DNA from: JAYVJM01 sp043769275
GTDB lineage: Bacteria; Pseudomonadota; Gammaproteobacteria; Pseudomonadales; UBA7239
Direction of reading: 5' to 3'
NCBI GenBank assembly: GCA_043769275.1
Contig: JAYVJM010000063.1
Coordinates: forward strand, 1 to 48,789
DNA length: 48,789 bases
Translations under genes and position numbers: made by a program
Shown: positions 15,387 through 23,440 of the stretch, piece after piece
Numbering within the stretch: position 1 is the first letter of the stretch
Layout of the letters: the number at the start of each line of letters is the position of its first letter
The notes under the pieces: model-generated
What the model saw: the letters and a program-made list of their open reading frames with translations, nothing else
Databases searched by the model: none
What the model was told of the DNA's origin: nothing

Positions 15387-18300
15387 TTAAACCTGCCCAC
15401 CCACACCTTTAAACTTCTCAACGAAAGCGGCGATTTTCTGGAATACGCTTTGCTTTTTGGTCAGGTAGTGCGGATTAAGCGGGCTCATCTTGGGCAGAAT
15501 GGCATTGAGCTCTGTGCCATTGTCACTGGCGAATTCCCGTTTTAGAGAGGTGGTGATGTAGCGTCTGGCCGCCTCTGCGTTCAGGTTCTCGGCGCCAATC
15601 AGCTCCTGTGCTTCACGTTGTTGTTCTGCTTGGGCAAAGGTGAAGAATGCGTCTATCACACTGGCCTTGTCGTCTATCTGGTCGAGGTCAGTTTGGTTAA
15701 TAAAGTCGACCAGCAAGCTCTCCTTGGCACGGTTGCCCAAGCTCGCGCGAATCACCCGGCGTACGTCTTCAATCAATACCGCCTTATCTTTAACTTTTTT
15801 ATTGTTTTCAAAAAGCAGCTCCAGAATGTAATCCAGATTAATTTCCTGTGATTTCAACAGATCCACCTCAAAAACCACATCATCCCACTCAATGGTTGAT
15901 TTTGCTTTCTCCTCAGCTGATTTTTCCCGACGCAACCAATCGCGCACATCGTTGTAGGTTGATCGATAGTCCTGAATTTTCCGTTCAGCCGGTATCTTGA
16001 TCGCTTGCAGCGCAGCCAGTTCTTCATCGCTTAAATAATGCTTGGCCTTGAACGCCTCAACCACCGCTGGGTCGTTCATATCTACGCTTTGTAAAGCCTT
16101 CAGGCTGGCGAATTCATCGTAGTTTTGCAGTACGTTTTCAACGCGCAAATACTCGCCAAACAGTTTTGCGAACGCTTTTTTGTCGGACTCTTTTTCAACG
16201 GCTGCAGGGTCAGGAAAGCGCTGTTCCAGCTCCTGCACTACGTCCACAAAGCCGCGCCGCGCCTCACCGGTCGCCACATCGGTAAAGCCTTCCATGTATT
16301 CCTTGTAGCTCTTCTCCAGCACCACGTTCTTGGTGTTTTTGTCGCCAAACAAGGTGATGGCGGCGATGGTCGCCTGCTCCAGATCGCGGAAGGTGACGAT
16401 GTTGCCGAAGGTCTTGGTGGCGTCAAAGATCCGGTTAGTGCGCGAGTAGGCCTGCATCAGCCCGTGGTAGCGCAGGTTCTTGTCCACGAACAAGGTGTTC
16501 AGCGTGGGCGCGTCAAAACCGGTCAGGAACATGCCCACCACGATGAGCAGATCCACTTGTGCATCGACCGGCAGTCGCTTGCCGCTGTCGTCGGCACCCT
16601 TTACGCGCTTCGCCAGGTCGCGGTAGTAGTTCTGAAAGCCGTTGCTGTCGACGCTGAAGTTGCTCTTGAACAGCGCGTTGTAGTCCGCTATCGCTGCGCT
16701 CAGGAACTCCTTGGCGCTGCTGTTCATGGCCGACACCTCAAAGCTCTCGTCCTGAATGTCGCCTATCGCGTCCTGCTCTTCGTTGGCGGCAAACGAGAAG
16801 ATAGTGGCGACCTTCAGCGGTTTCTCGCTGTTCTTCTGAAACGCCTTGAATGCCTCGTAGTACAGCTTGGCAGCATCCACGCTGCTCACCGCAAACATGG
16901 CGTTGAAGCCTTTGCCGCCCGGTTGGAGGCGGTGGGTCTTCTGCCGGAAGTTGTTCAGGATGTACTGCGTGATCTCGCGGATGCGGTCGGGGTGCAGCAG
17001 GGCCTGCTTGTTCTCTGCGGCGCTGAGTTTCTTCTCGTCTTGCTCGGTTTCGATGGCCTTGAACTGCGGGCGCACATCGTTGTAGTCCACCTTGAACTTC
17101 AGCACCTTCTCGTCGCGAATGGCGTCGGTGATCACGTAGGCATGCAATTCGCGGCCGAAGACACTGGCGGTGGTTTCCGCGCCAGCGGCGTTCTCCGTAA
17201 GGATGGGCGTGCCGGTAAATCCAAACTGGTAGAAGAGCTTGAACTTCTTCTTCAGGTTCTTCTGGGCTTCCCCAAACTGGCTGCGGTGGCACTCATCAAA
17301 AATGAAGACCACCTGCTTGCCGTAGATGGGCAGCTCGCCTTCGCTCTTCATCAGGTTGTTGAGCTTCTGGATGGTGGTGACGACGATCTTGTTGTCGTCC
17401 TTGTCCAGGTTTCGCTTGAGGCCGGCGGTGCTGTCCGAACCGTTCACGCTGTCCGGCGAAAAGCGCTGGTACTCCTTCATGGTCTGGTAGTCCAGATCCT
17501 TGCGGTCCACCACAAAGAACACCTTGTCGATGAACTCCAGTTCGGTGGCCAGACGTGCCGTCTTGAAGCTGGTCAGCGTCTTGCCCGAGCCCGTGGTGTG
17601 CCAGATGAAACCGCCGCCCTCCTGCTTGCTCCAATGCTTGGCCTGATAAGCGCTGTTGATCTTCCACAGGATGCGCTCAGTGGCTGCAATCTGGTACGGG
17701 CGCATCACCAGCAGCGTGTTGCTGGTGTCGAACACCGAGTAGCGCAGCAGCACCTTCAGCAGCGTTTCTTTCTGAAAGAACGTGGCGGTGAAGTCCTTCA
17801 GGTCCTTGATCAGGCTGTTGTCCGCCTTCGCCCAGTTCATGGTGAAGTCGAAGCTGTTCTTGTTGCGCTGCGTGGTGTTGGCAAAGTAGCGGCTGTCGGT
17901 GCCGTTAGAGATCACGAACACCTGCAGATACTTGAACAAGGACTGCCCGCTGTTGAAGCTCTCCTTACTGTAGCGATGAACCTGGTTGAAGGCCTCACGA
18001 ATCGCCACGCCACGCTTCTTCAGCTCCACCTGCACCAGTGGCAGGCCATTGACCAAGATCGTCACATCGTAGCGGTTGGCGTGGCTGCCTTTTTGCTCGA
18101 ATTGTTTGATCACCTGCACTTTGTTGCGGGCAATGTTGTTTTTATCCAGCAGGGTGATGTTCTGAATATGGCCATCGTCAAACACAAAATCATGGATATA
18201 GTCATCATGAATTTTGCGGGTTTTGTCGCCGATGCTATCGCTGGGTTTATCCAAATAGGATTCCACAAAACGCAGCCACTCGCTCTCAAGAAACTGCATG

Positions 18301-18518
18301 TTGTTCAAGGCTTGCAACTGCTCGCGCACGTTGGCCAGCAGCTTCTCGGGCGTATTTACAGCGGGGGCATACGCGTAGCCCTGATTTTGCAAGTCCTGAA
18401 TGAACTCTCGTTCCAGCGCATCTTCGCTCTGGTAGCTTTCATTAACCTGCCATTCCTTGGCGTATTTATCGAGAACGATAAAGCTATTGGATTGCGCGAT
18501 GGTTTTGTAATCACTCAT
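15387..18518 (-). CDS. hsdR: Type I restriction enzyme, R (endonuclease/translocase) subunit, EcoR124I-like
   Basis: The motor and nuclease subunit of a type IC R-M enzyme: it moves DNA past the bound HsdM/HsdS core and cuts at a distance. The 1043-residue length is close to EcoR124I HsdR. The N-terminal nuclease domain has RYDVTILVNGLPLVQVELKKRG at about 150-175, carrying the D...ExK residues. The SF2 motor follows with WHTTGSGKT (Walker A), FDECHRSQFG (motif II), FTGTP, and a second RecA-like domain with GMFLTGFDAPTLNTLF and YSRTNR. A helical C-terminus ends it. The start overlaps the rhuM stop as ATGA. The middle (about 16200-18050) is visibly richer in G and C at third codon positions than either end, a sign of mosaic origin. 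Confidence 0.96.
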   Translation of the reverse strand: MSDYKTIAQSNSFIVLDKYAKEWQVNESYQSEDALEREFIQDLQNQGYAYAPAVNTPEKLLANVREQLQALNNMQFLESEWLRFVESYLDKPSDSIGDKTRKIHDDYIHDFVFDDGHIQNITLLDKNNIARNKVQVIKQFEQKGSHANRYDVTILVNGLPLVQVELKKRGVAIREAFNQVHRYSKESFNSGQSLFKYLQVFVISNGTDSRYFANTTQRNKNSFDFTMNWAKADNSLIKDLKDFTATFFQKETLLKVLLRYSVFDTSNTLLVMRPYQIAATERILWKINSAYQAKHWSKQEGGGFIWHTTGSGKTLTSFKTARLATELEFIDKVFFVVDRKDLDYQTMKEYQRFSPDSVNGSDSTAGLKRNLDKDDNKIVVTTIQKLNNLMKSEGELPIYGKQVVFIFDECHRSQFGEAQKNLKKKFKLFYQFGFTGTPILTENAAGAETTASVFGRELHAYVITDAIRDEKVLKFKVDYNDVRPQFKAIETEQDEKKLSAAENKQALLHPDRIREITQYILNNFRQKTHRLQPGGKGFNAMFAVSSVDAAKLYYEAFKAFQKNSEKPLKVATIFSFAANEEQDAIGDIQDESFEVSAMNSSAKEFLSAAIADYNALFKSNFSVDSNGFQNYYRDLAKRVKGADDSGKRLPVDAQVDLLIVVGMFLTGFDAPTLNTLFVDKNLRYHGLMQAYSRTNRIFDATKTFGNIVTFRDLEQATIAAITLFGDKNTKNVVLEKSYKEYMEGFTDVATGEARRGFVDVVQELEQRFPDPAAVEKESDKKAFAKLFGEYLRVENVLQNYDEFASLKALQSVDMNDPAVVEAFKAKHYLSDEELAALQAIKIPAERKIQDYRSTYNDVRDWLRREKSAEEKAKSTIEWDDVVFEVDLLKSQEINLDYILELLFENNKKVKDKAVLIEDVRRVIRASLGNRAKESLLVDFINQTDLDQIDDKASVIDAFFTFAQAEQQREAQELIGAENLNAEAARRYITTSLKREFASDNGTELNAILPKMSPLNPHYLTKKQSVFQKIAAFVEKFKGVGGQV
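18405..18518 (-). repeat. hsdR 5' end, downstream copy of a direct repeat flanking rhuM
   Basis: The first 38 codons of hsdR match 19591-19704 in the same orientation with 98 of 114 bases identical by hand count. An uninterrupted identical block of 48 bases lies at 18446-18493. This copy is joined to the intact hsdR. Confidence 0.85.
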
Positions 18519-19555
18519 TCCCCAGCGTCCTTTTTTTGCAGCAGCTTTTTCACTTCACGATCAAAATCGGATTCGATGCGTTGCTGTTTATTGAATTTTT
18601 CATATTCGGCAACGGCTTTCTGCTCCGCTTGCTGGCGAGACACACTGCCGTAGCCCTCCAGAATCCGGTACTCATTAAAGGCAAGAAACTTATTCACGCT
18701 GTCGCTAAAGCTTTCCATCGTGAACGGGTTGCGCCGCTCGATAATGCCCTCGATATAGTCAAAAAAAGCTGAAACAGCTCGCTCCAGCTGTTTAATGTCG
18801 GCTTCGCTTAAATAATTCTTGGCAACGGTGGCATCCGACTTCAACACGCGGCCAGCCGGCGCATTTTTATAGGTGCTCATACCCATCAGTGGCTTGCTGG
18901 CATCGGCTTTCAGCGCAATGATTTCTGCTGCGGTATGGCCTGTAATCGCACAATGAAACTTGTCCTGCACATGGGCGTAAAACAAACGGGTGGCTTCCGA
19001 TTTTGGGTCGTAGTCAACACTGCACTCGGCAAAAATATCGGTAATCTGTTGATAGATGCGCCGCTCGCTTGCACGGATGGAGCGCACGCGCTCCAGCAAT
19101 TCGCGAAAATAGTCTTTGCCAAAAAAACGGCCGTTTTTCAGGCGCTCATCATCCATGGCAAAGCCCTTGATGATGTACTCCCGAATCAGAGCCGTGGCCC
19201 AGATTCGGAATTGGGTGGCCTGTGCCGAATTGACGCGATAGCCAACCGAGATCACCGCATCCAGGTTGTAGTACTTCACTTTCTGGGTTTGGGTCAGGCC
19301 TGCGACAGCGCCGTGTTCAGTGGTTGTTTCCAAAATGGAAATAACCACTTCTTCCTGTAACTCATTGCTTTCAAATATGTTTTTCAGGTGTTTGGAGATG
19401 GCCGGCACACCTACACCAAACAGCTCCGCCATGCGTTTCTGGGTCAGCCAGAGGGTTTCACCGCTCAGCAGCACCTCCACCTTTACCTCGCCGTTGGGGG
19501 CGGTGTAGAGCAGGAATTCCGTGGTCTGGTCTTGCAGGCTTAGATGCTTAGACAT
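18515..19555 (-). CDS. rhuM: RhuM-family protein inserted in the hsd locus
   Basis: RhuM proteins were named from a Salmonella pathogenicity island; their biochemical role is not settled. The 346-residue product has an N-terminal part, with GETLWLTQKRMAELFGVGVPAISKHLKNIFES, that reads as a helix-turn-helix/KilA-N-like DNA-binding region at about 30-65. It continues with YYNLDAVISVGYRVNS and RIWATALIREYIIKGFAMDDERLKN, characteristic of the family, and ends in a charged helical tail. AAGGAAGG precedes the ATG. Its stop overlaps the hsdR ATG by ATGA, so hsdR translation is probably coupled to it. RhuM genes often sit near type I R-M genes. It lies between two copies of the hsdR start. Confidence 0.9.
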   Translation of the reverse strand: MSKHLSLQDQTTEFLLYTAPNGEVKVEVLLSGETLWLTQKRMAELFGVGVPAISKHLKNIFESNELQEEVVISILETTTEHGAVAGLTQTQKVKYYNLDAVISVGYRVNSAQATQFRIWATALIREYIIKGFAMDDERLKNGRFFGKDYFRELLERVRSIRASERRIYQQITDIFAECSVDYDPKSEATRLFYAHVQDKFHCAITGHTAAEIIALKADASKPLMGMSTYKNAPAGRVLKSDATVAKNYLSEADIKQLERAVSAFFDYIEGIIERRNPFTMESFSDSVNKFLAFNEYRILEGYGSVSRQQAEQKAVAEYEKFNKQQRIESDFDREVKKLLQKKDAGE

Positions 19556-19704
19556 AGGGTTCCTTCCTTATGTGTGAGTGGCTGAGATTGTTCGCGCTCC
19601 AAATCGTATTCGCCCTGGTAGCTTTCATTGCCCTGCCATTCCTTGGCGTATTTATCGAGAACGATAAAGCTATTGGATTCAGCAATGGTTTTGTAATCGG
19701 TCAT
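19540..19704 (-). pseudogene. Orphan hsdR 5' fragment upstream of rhuM
   Basis: An ATG at 19704 opens a 54-codon frame whose first 38 codons (MTDYKTIAESNSFIVLDKYA...) correspond to the HsdR N-terminus. After LERE the sequence loses similarity and the frame ends just inside rhuM. It looks like the start of an hsdR gene left behind when rhuM was inserted, or a relic of recombination between two related hsd loci. The codon differences from the intact hsdR (16 in 114 bases) argue against a recent exact duplication. It could still be translated as a short peptide. Confidence 0.8.
19591..19704 (-). repeat. hsdR 5' end, upstream copy of the direct repeat flanking rhuM
   Basis: Same orientation as 18405-18518, about 86% identical over 114 bases, with an identical 48-base block at 19632-19679. 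The two copies bracket rhuM. Confidence 0.85.
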
Positions 19705-19731
19705 CGGTTTTATTCCTGCCTCAAGTCAGGG

Positions 19732-19791
19732 CCACAGGCTGTGGGACAAGATATCGCAGGCTGGCGAAAGCTTCGCGATCCCCAACCTGCG
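19732..19791. other. Structured spacer with hairpins between fic and the hsdR fragment
   Basis: CCACA/TGTGG at 19732-19744 form a small hairpin. CGCAGG (19755-19760) pairs with CCTGCG (19786-19791) and encloses GCGAA/TTCGC (19764-19776). No T-run follows on the minus strand, so this is not a standard terminator. It may adjust expression of rhuM-hsdR relative to fic, or be a trace of the insertion event. Confidence 0.45.
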
Positions 19792-19793
19792 CG

Positions 19794-20399
19794 CTACAGC
19801 TCCCCGGTTTTGAATTCGCTATAGCCTTCGTAGTAATAGCTCACATCGATGCCCTTCATAAACAAGGCGCGGTCATCAATTTGGTCAGTGAGGGCTTGTT
19901 TGAGCAGGACTTTGATTTCAAGGTCTTTCACCACGCTGCGCTGCATGGCCGAGAGATATTCATCCTTGTCCACCAAGTTCCAATCCACCACCTGCTGGAT
20001 TTCTTTTTTAAGCATCAGATCAAGCCAAATGCGGGTGGCGCGGCCATTGCCCTCACGGAAAGGGTGGGCGACATTCATCTCCACATATTTTTCGATGATT
20101 TCATCGAAGTTGCTTTGCAGCATGACATCTATGTGTTTCAGTGATGCCTCTAAATACATCAGTGGCGCGAAACGAAAATCGCCTTTGGCGATATTGACCT
20201 CGCGGATTTTACCGGCAAAGTGATAAATATCGCCGAATAAATAAGCGTGGATAAACGCTAGACCTGTGAAGCTGCCGACTTCCGCCTTGTGGATGTCGCC
20301 CGAGTCAAACAGATGTTTGGCTTTTTGTTTACTGAGCCTTTCTTCTGCTTTGGCGAGTTCGATTTGATTGCCAATATTGAGCTTGTTTTCCAGAATCAT
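19794..20399 (-). CDS. fic: Fic-domain AMP-transferase, class III with C-terminal inhibitory helix
   Basis: Fic enzymes transfer AMP to hydroxyl side chains of target proteins. The 201-residue product carries the complete motif HPFREGNGRATR at 112-123, with His112 and the phosphate-binding GNGR. The C-terminus contains S-YYY-E-G at 187-192, which fits the inhibitory (S/T)xxxE(G/N) motif. Its position and the surrounding sequence (VSYYYEGY, FESGDI-like start, IHAYLFGDIYHFAGKIRE) match the single-domain class III enzyme of Neisseria, which targets DNA gyrase/topoisomerase IV or is regulated by oligomer state. GGGAGGGG lies before the ATG. It is located between hsdS and hsdR on the same strand. 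No separate antitoxin gene is seen, consistent with self-inhibition. Confidence 0.93.
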   Translation of the reverse strand: MILENKLNIGNQIELAKAEERLSKQKAKHLFDSGDIHKAEVGSFTGLAFIHAYLFGDIYHFAGKIREVNIAKGDFRFAPLMYLEASLKHIDVMLQSNFDEIIEKYVEMNVAHPFREGNGRATRIWLDLMLKKEIQQVVDWNLVDKDEYLSAMQRSVVKDLEIKVLLKQALTDQIDDRALFMKGIDVSYYYEGYSEFKTGEL

Positions 20400-20476
20400 T
20401 CAGCACCCCTCCCATTTCAGTTGTTGTTTTACCGTGTTAATTGTGTCGGGCTATTTCCGTTAGCGTCTTGCTCATG

Positions 20477-21673
20477 TTATGCCGCCACCTCTTCAGGCTT
20501 CGGGAAGCTCAACAGCAAATCACGGTAATACTCATACTGTTTTTGGCGCAGCTCGATTTCGCGCGGCAAGCCTTCGCTGATGGAAGTTGTTAGAGTATTG
20601 AATTTGTCGAGGATGGCGACGATGCGGGCTTGTTCTTCAGGCGAAGGCGCTGGGATTAATATTTTGGCTAAATCATCAGCGTTCACACGCCGTACTTTTG
20701 TGCCAGTAATATATTGTCTTTTTTGTTTCTGAAAATGCTCGGTTTGAAAAAAATAGGAGACATATTTAGCGTTTAGATTGTGCCGATAAATGCAAGCATC
20801 GCTGCTTACGGCAATCTCCTCTTCCCCCAGCCAAGCAACAGCCTTGCAGACATCCGCATCATTCTCACTTGTTGTAGCTATGACTAGATCAACTGATTTA
20901 GCTTTGCGAGCCTTCTTAAAAAACTCTTCTGAAACATGAGTTTTCGTTTTGTCGGCATACGTGCCGTAGTAGGTATAGATTTGGCCATAGTGAATGCAGC
21001 CAACACCAGACTCCGTAAAATCTTTTTTCTGTAGCCCCCCGCCACGAATAAATTCACCAACCTCTTTATGCCCCATGGGGAAGTGTTTCACTTCCCCTTC
21101 TTCAAAACTCAACAACTGGTCACGATAGTAGTTGTATTGTTTTTTGCGGGCGGTCAGCTCGGCGGTCAGCTCGGCGGTCAGCTCGGTGAAGGCATCCAGA
21201 ATGCGGACGATTTCGGCTTGGATTTCAAGCGATTTTTGGGGGTTTTCAGGGCATGGGATGGGGATTTTTAACGGTGCCACATCTCGCGGATAAACATGAG
21301 GAACACCACCGCCGCTTTGCAACTCATGCAGCTGTTGTTGCAGGCCTTGAAGCCAATAGAAGCAATATTTTGGCAACAATCCCGTGTATGGCATTACGGT
21401 GAAGGCATCAGATACAAAGATTGGCTGCTCCCACCAACTAATAAAGCCAGCATATGCCCCAGAACCAGCAATCACAATTGTTTGACCAGTACGGTTGCTT
21501 ACATTGTGGAAGTAAGCAGGTGTACGCCCACCAGCAATTACCGGGATTTCCCCGTGTGTTACGTTCTTTTGTGTAATTGATGTTCCACGCTTGATTTCAG
21601 CTACGTCCCCCAACGGCCTCGCTTCGACGTCTGCACCATCCAGCAGCTTTTCCATAAAGTTTATGCTGCTCAT
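20477..21673 (-). CDS. hsdS: Type I restriction enzyme, S (specificity) subunit, EcoR124I-like
   Basis: Sets the bipartite DNA target of the methylase and nuclease. The 398-residue product has two variable target-recognition domains (about 15-140 and 205-340), each followed by a conserved helix. The central helix starts QAEIVRILDAFTELTAELTAELTARKKQYNYYRD and the distal one reads ARIVAILDKFNTLTTSISEGLPREIELRQKQYEYYRD. The ELTA/TAEL triplicate in the central helix corresponds to the TAEL repeats of EcoR124I/EcoDXXI, whose copy number sets the spacer length of the recognition site. The start overlaps the hsdM stop by four bases (ATGA). The target sequence cannot be predicted by eye. Confidence 0.95.
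   Translation of the reverse strand: MSSINFMEKLLDGADVEARPLGDVAEIKRGTSITQKNVTHGEIPVIAGGRTPAYFHNVSNRTGQTIVIAGSGAYAGFISWWEQPIFVSDAFTVMPYTGLLPKYCFYWLQGLQQQLHELQSGGGVPHVYPRDVAPLKIPIPCPENPQKSLEIQAEIVRILDAFTELTAELTAELTARKKQYNYYRDQLLSFEEGEVKHFPMGHKEVGEFIRGGGLQKKDFTESGVGCIHYGQIYTYYGTYADKTKTHVSEEFFKKARKAKSVDLVIATTSENDADVCKAVAWLGEEEIAVSSDACIYRHNLNAKYVSYFFQTEHFQKQKRQYITGTKVRRVNADDLAKILIPAPSPEEQARIVAILDKFNTLTTSISEGLPREIELRQKQYEYYRDLLLSFPKPEEVAA
21150..21185 (-). repeat. Three perfect 12-bp tandem repeats in hsdS (TAEL-type spacer)
   Basis: GCGGTCAGCTCG on the plus strand is repeated three times without change (21150-21161, 21162-21173, 21174-21185). In the coding sense the unit is GAGCTGACCGCC, encoding Glu-Leu-Thr-Ala. 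Because the unit is a multiple of three, copy-number change would keep the frame and lengthen or shorten the central helix by four residues. Confidence 0.95.
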
Positions 21674-23244
21674 GCCTCAAGCTCCTCGCCTTCAATCTCG
21701 GCCACAATGGCGTCAATATCCGCACGCAGTTGGTCGATTTTGGCGACGGTGATTTTTAGTTCGGCATTGAGCGCGCCAATATCCACCACTTCGCGGTTGT
21801 CTTTGGCTGCGATATAGCTGCTTACAGACAAGTTGTAATCGTTGGCCGCAATGGCATCAAAGCTCACCGATTTAGCAAAGTGGTCGACATCCGCTTTGCT
21901 ATCGAAAACTCGCATGATGTGTTCGATATGCGCGTCCAGCAGCACGTTGTTATTGGTTTCCTTTTTAAACAGGCCGCTGGCATCAATAAACTGGGTATTG
22001 GTGTCAGTTTTGTGTTTGGACAGCACCAGAATATTGACTGCGATGGTGGTGCCAAAAAACAGGTTGGGCGCGAGCGAAATCACGGTTTCGACGTAATTGT
22101 TAGCCGCCAGATATTGGCGGATTTTGGCTTCAGCCCCGCCACGGTAGAAAATACCGGGGAAGCAAACAATGGCGGCGCGGCCTTTGCTGGACAGGTAACT
22201 GAGCGCATGCAGCACAAAGGCAAAGTCGGCTTTGGATTTTGGTGCCAGCACACCGGCGGGGGCGAAGCGGTCATCGTTAATCAGGGTGGGGTCGTCTGCG
22301 CCTATCCATTTCACCGAGTAAGGCGGGTTGGAGACAATGGCATCAAAGGGTTTGTCGTCACCAAAATGCGGATTTCGCAGCGTATCACCGAGCTGGATAT
22401 CGAACTTGTCGTAGTTAATGTTGTGCAAGAACATGTTCATGCGCGCCAAGTTGTAGGTGGTGTGGTTGAGCTCCTGCCCCCAAAAACCGTCTTCAATAAT
22501 GTGGGCGTCAAAATGTTTTTTGGCTTGCAGCAGCAGCGAACCAGAACCGCAGGCAGGGTCATAAATTTTGTTGACGCTGGTTTGTTTGTGCATGGCCAGC
22601 TGCGCAATCAGTTTGGACACGTGCTGCGGGGTGAAGAACTCACCGCCAGATTTACCGGCATTGGCGGCGTAGTTGGAGATGAGGAACTCGTAAGCATCGC
22701 CGAACAGGTCGATGTGGCTGCCGTCACTCTTTTCATAAAAGTCATGGCCAAAGTCCAGCGCGGCGACACCTTTGAGTACGGCGGCCAAACGGGTGTTTTT
22801 GTCGACGACGGTATTGCCAAGGCGGTTGCTGGTGGTGTCGAAATCGGCAAACAGGCCTTTGATGTCGCGCTCGGACGGAAATCCATTGGCAGAGCTTTCA
22901 ATGGCGGCAAAGATGGCGGCTAGATCGGCATTCAAACTTTCGTTGGTGTTGGCAGTGGCTGCGACGTTGATGAAGAGCTGGCTCGGATAGATGAAGTAGC
23001 CCTTGGTTTTGATCGCATCCACTTTGGCGGCGGCAATGTGCTCATCGCTATCTTTCATGGCGGCGTAATTCACCGATGCATCGCCCCCTGTGATGTAGTC
23101 GGTAAAGTTTTCACTGATAAAGCGATAAAACAGCGTGCCGAGCACATACTGCTTGAAATCCCAGCCATCGACGGCACCGCGGACATCGTTGGCGATCGCC
23201 CATATCTGGCGTTGCAGGGCGGCGCGTTGTTGTGCACTTGTCAT
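21670..23244 (-). CDS. hsdM: Type I restriction enzyme, M (adenine methyltransferase) subunit, EcoR124I-like
   Basis: The N6-adenine methyltransferase subunit; two HsdM and one HsdS form the methylase, and with HsdR the restriction complex. The 524-residue product begins MTSAQQRAALQRQIWAIAND, nearly identical in pattern to EcoR124I HsdM. The SAM-binding motif YDPACGSGSLLLQAKKH lies at about 225-241 and the catalytic motif IV SNPPYSVKW at about 304. A long helical C-terminus (ELKITVAKIDQLRADIDAIV) suits contact with HsdS. AAAGGAAT precedes the ATG. It is the first gene of the hsdM-hsdS-fic-rhuM-hsdR cluster, which starts about 200 bases beyond the 3' end of tRNA-Ile. Confidence 0.97.
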   Translation of the reverse strand: MTSAQQRAALQRQIWAIANDVRGAVDGWDFKQYVLGTLFYRFISENFTDYITGGDASVNYAAMKDSDEHIAAAKVDAIKTKGYFIYPSQLFINVAATANTNESLNADLAAIFAAIESSANGFPSERDIKGLFADFDTTSNRLGNTVVDKNTRLAAVLKGVAALDFGHDFYEKSDGSHIDLFGDAYEFLISNYAANAGKSGGEFFTPQHVSKLIAQLAMHKQTSVNKIYDPACGSGSLLLQAKKHFDAHIIEDGFWGQELNHTTYNLARMNMFLHNINYDKFDIQLGDTLRNPHFGDDKPFDAIVSNPPYSVKWIGADDPTLINDDRFAPAGVLAPKSKADFAFVLHALSYLSSKGRAAIVCFPGIFYRGGAEAKIRQYLAANNYVETVISLAPNLFFGTTIAVNILVLSKHKTDTNTQFIDASGLFKKETNNNVLLDAHIEHIMRVFDSKADVDHFAKSVSFDAIAANDYNLSVSSYIAAKDNREVVDIGALNAELKITVAKIDQLRADIDAIVAEIEGEELEA

Positions 23245-23389
23245 GCGGTTATTCCTTTATCAATACGCTTGAAATAGTCATTCCATCGCGGATGGGGATA
23301 AAAGAAAGGATGCTCAGTGAGGCCGGCACCAAAAACAAAGAATTGGCAGCAACTTGACCGGCGCACCCACACCTTGAACCTCGCCAGCA

Positions 23390-23419
23390 TTGGGCTACAA
23401 GCGGGCAAAAAAAGCCCAA
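23390..23419 (-). terminator. Probable terminator downstream of tRNA-Ile
   Basis: On the minus strand TTGGGCT (23419-23413) is followed by a run of seven T and a GCCC, and later by AGCCCAA (23396-23390). It can fold either as GGGC/GCCC across the T-run or as the longer 7-bp stem. It lies about 20 bases past the CCA end of the tRNA. The rest of 23245-23440 holds no convincing gene; a frame running out of the tRNA is not credible. Confidence 0.5.
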
Positions 23420-23440
23420 CATTACGTTGCGCTTTTGAAT

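Noticed and set aside
16125..18653. An open frame of 842 codons on the plus strand across hsdR
   Set aside because: It is exactly antisense to hsdR, whose domains are unmistakable, and it shows no recognisable motif. It arises from the strong codon bias of the middle of hsdR.
21880..22923. An open frame of 347 codons on the plus strand across hsdM
   Set aside because: Antisense to a clear EcoR124I-like hsdM; composition effect only.
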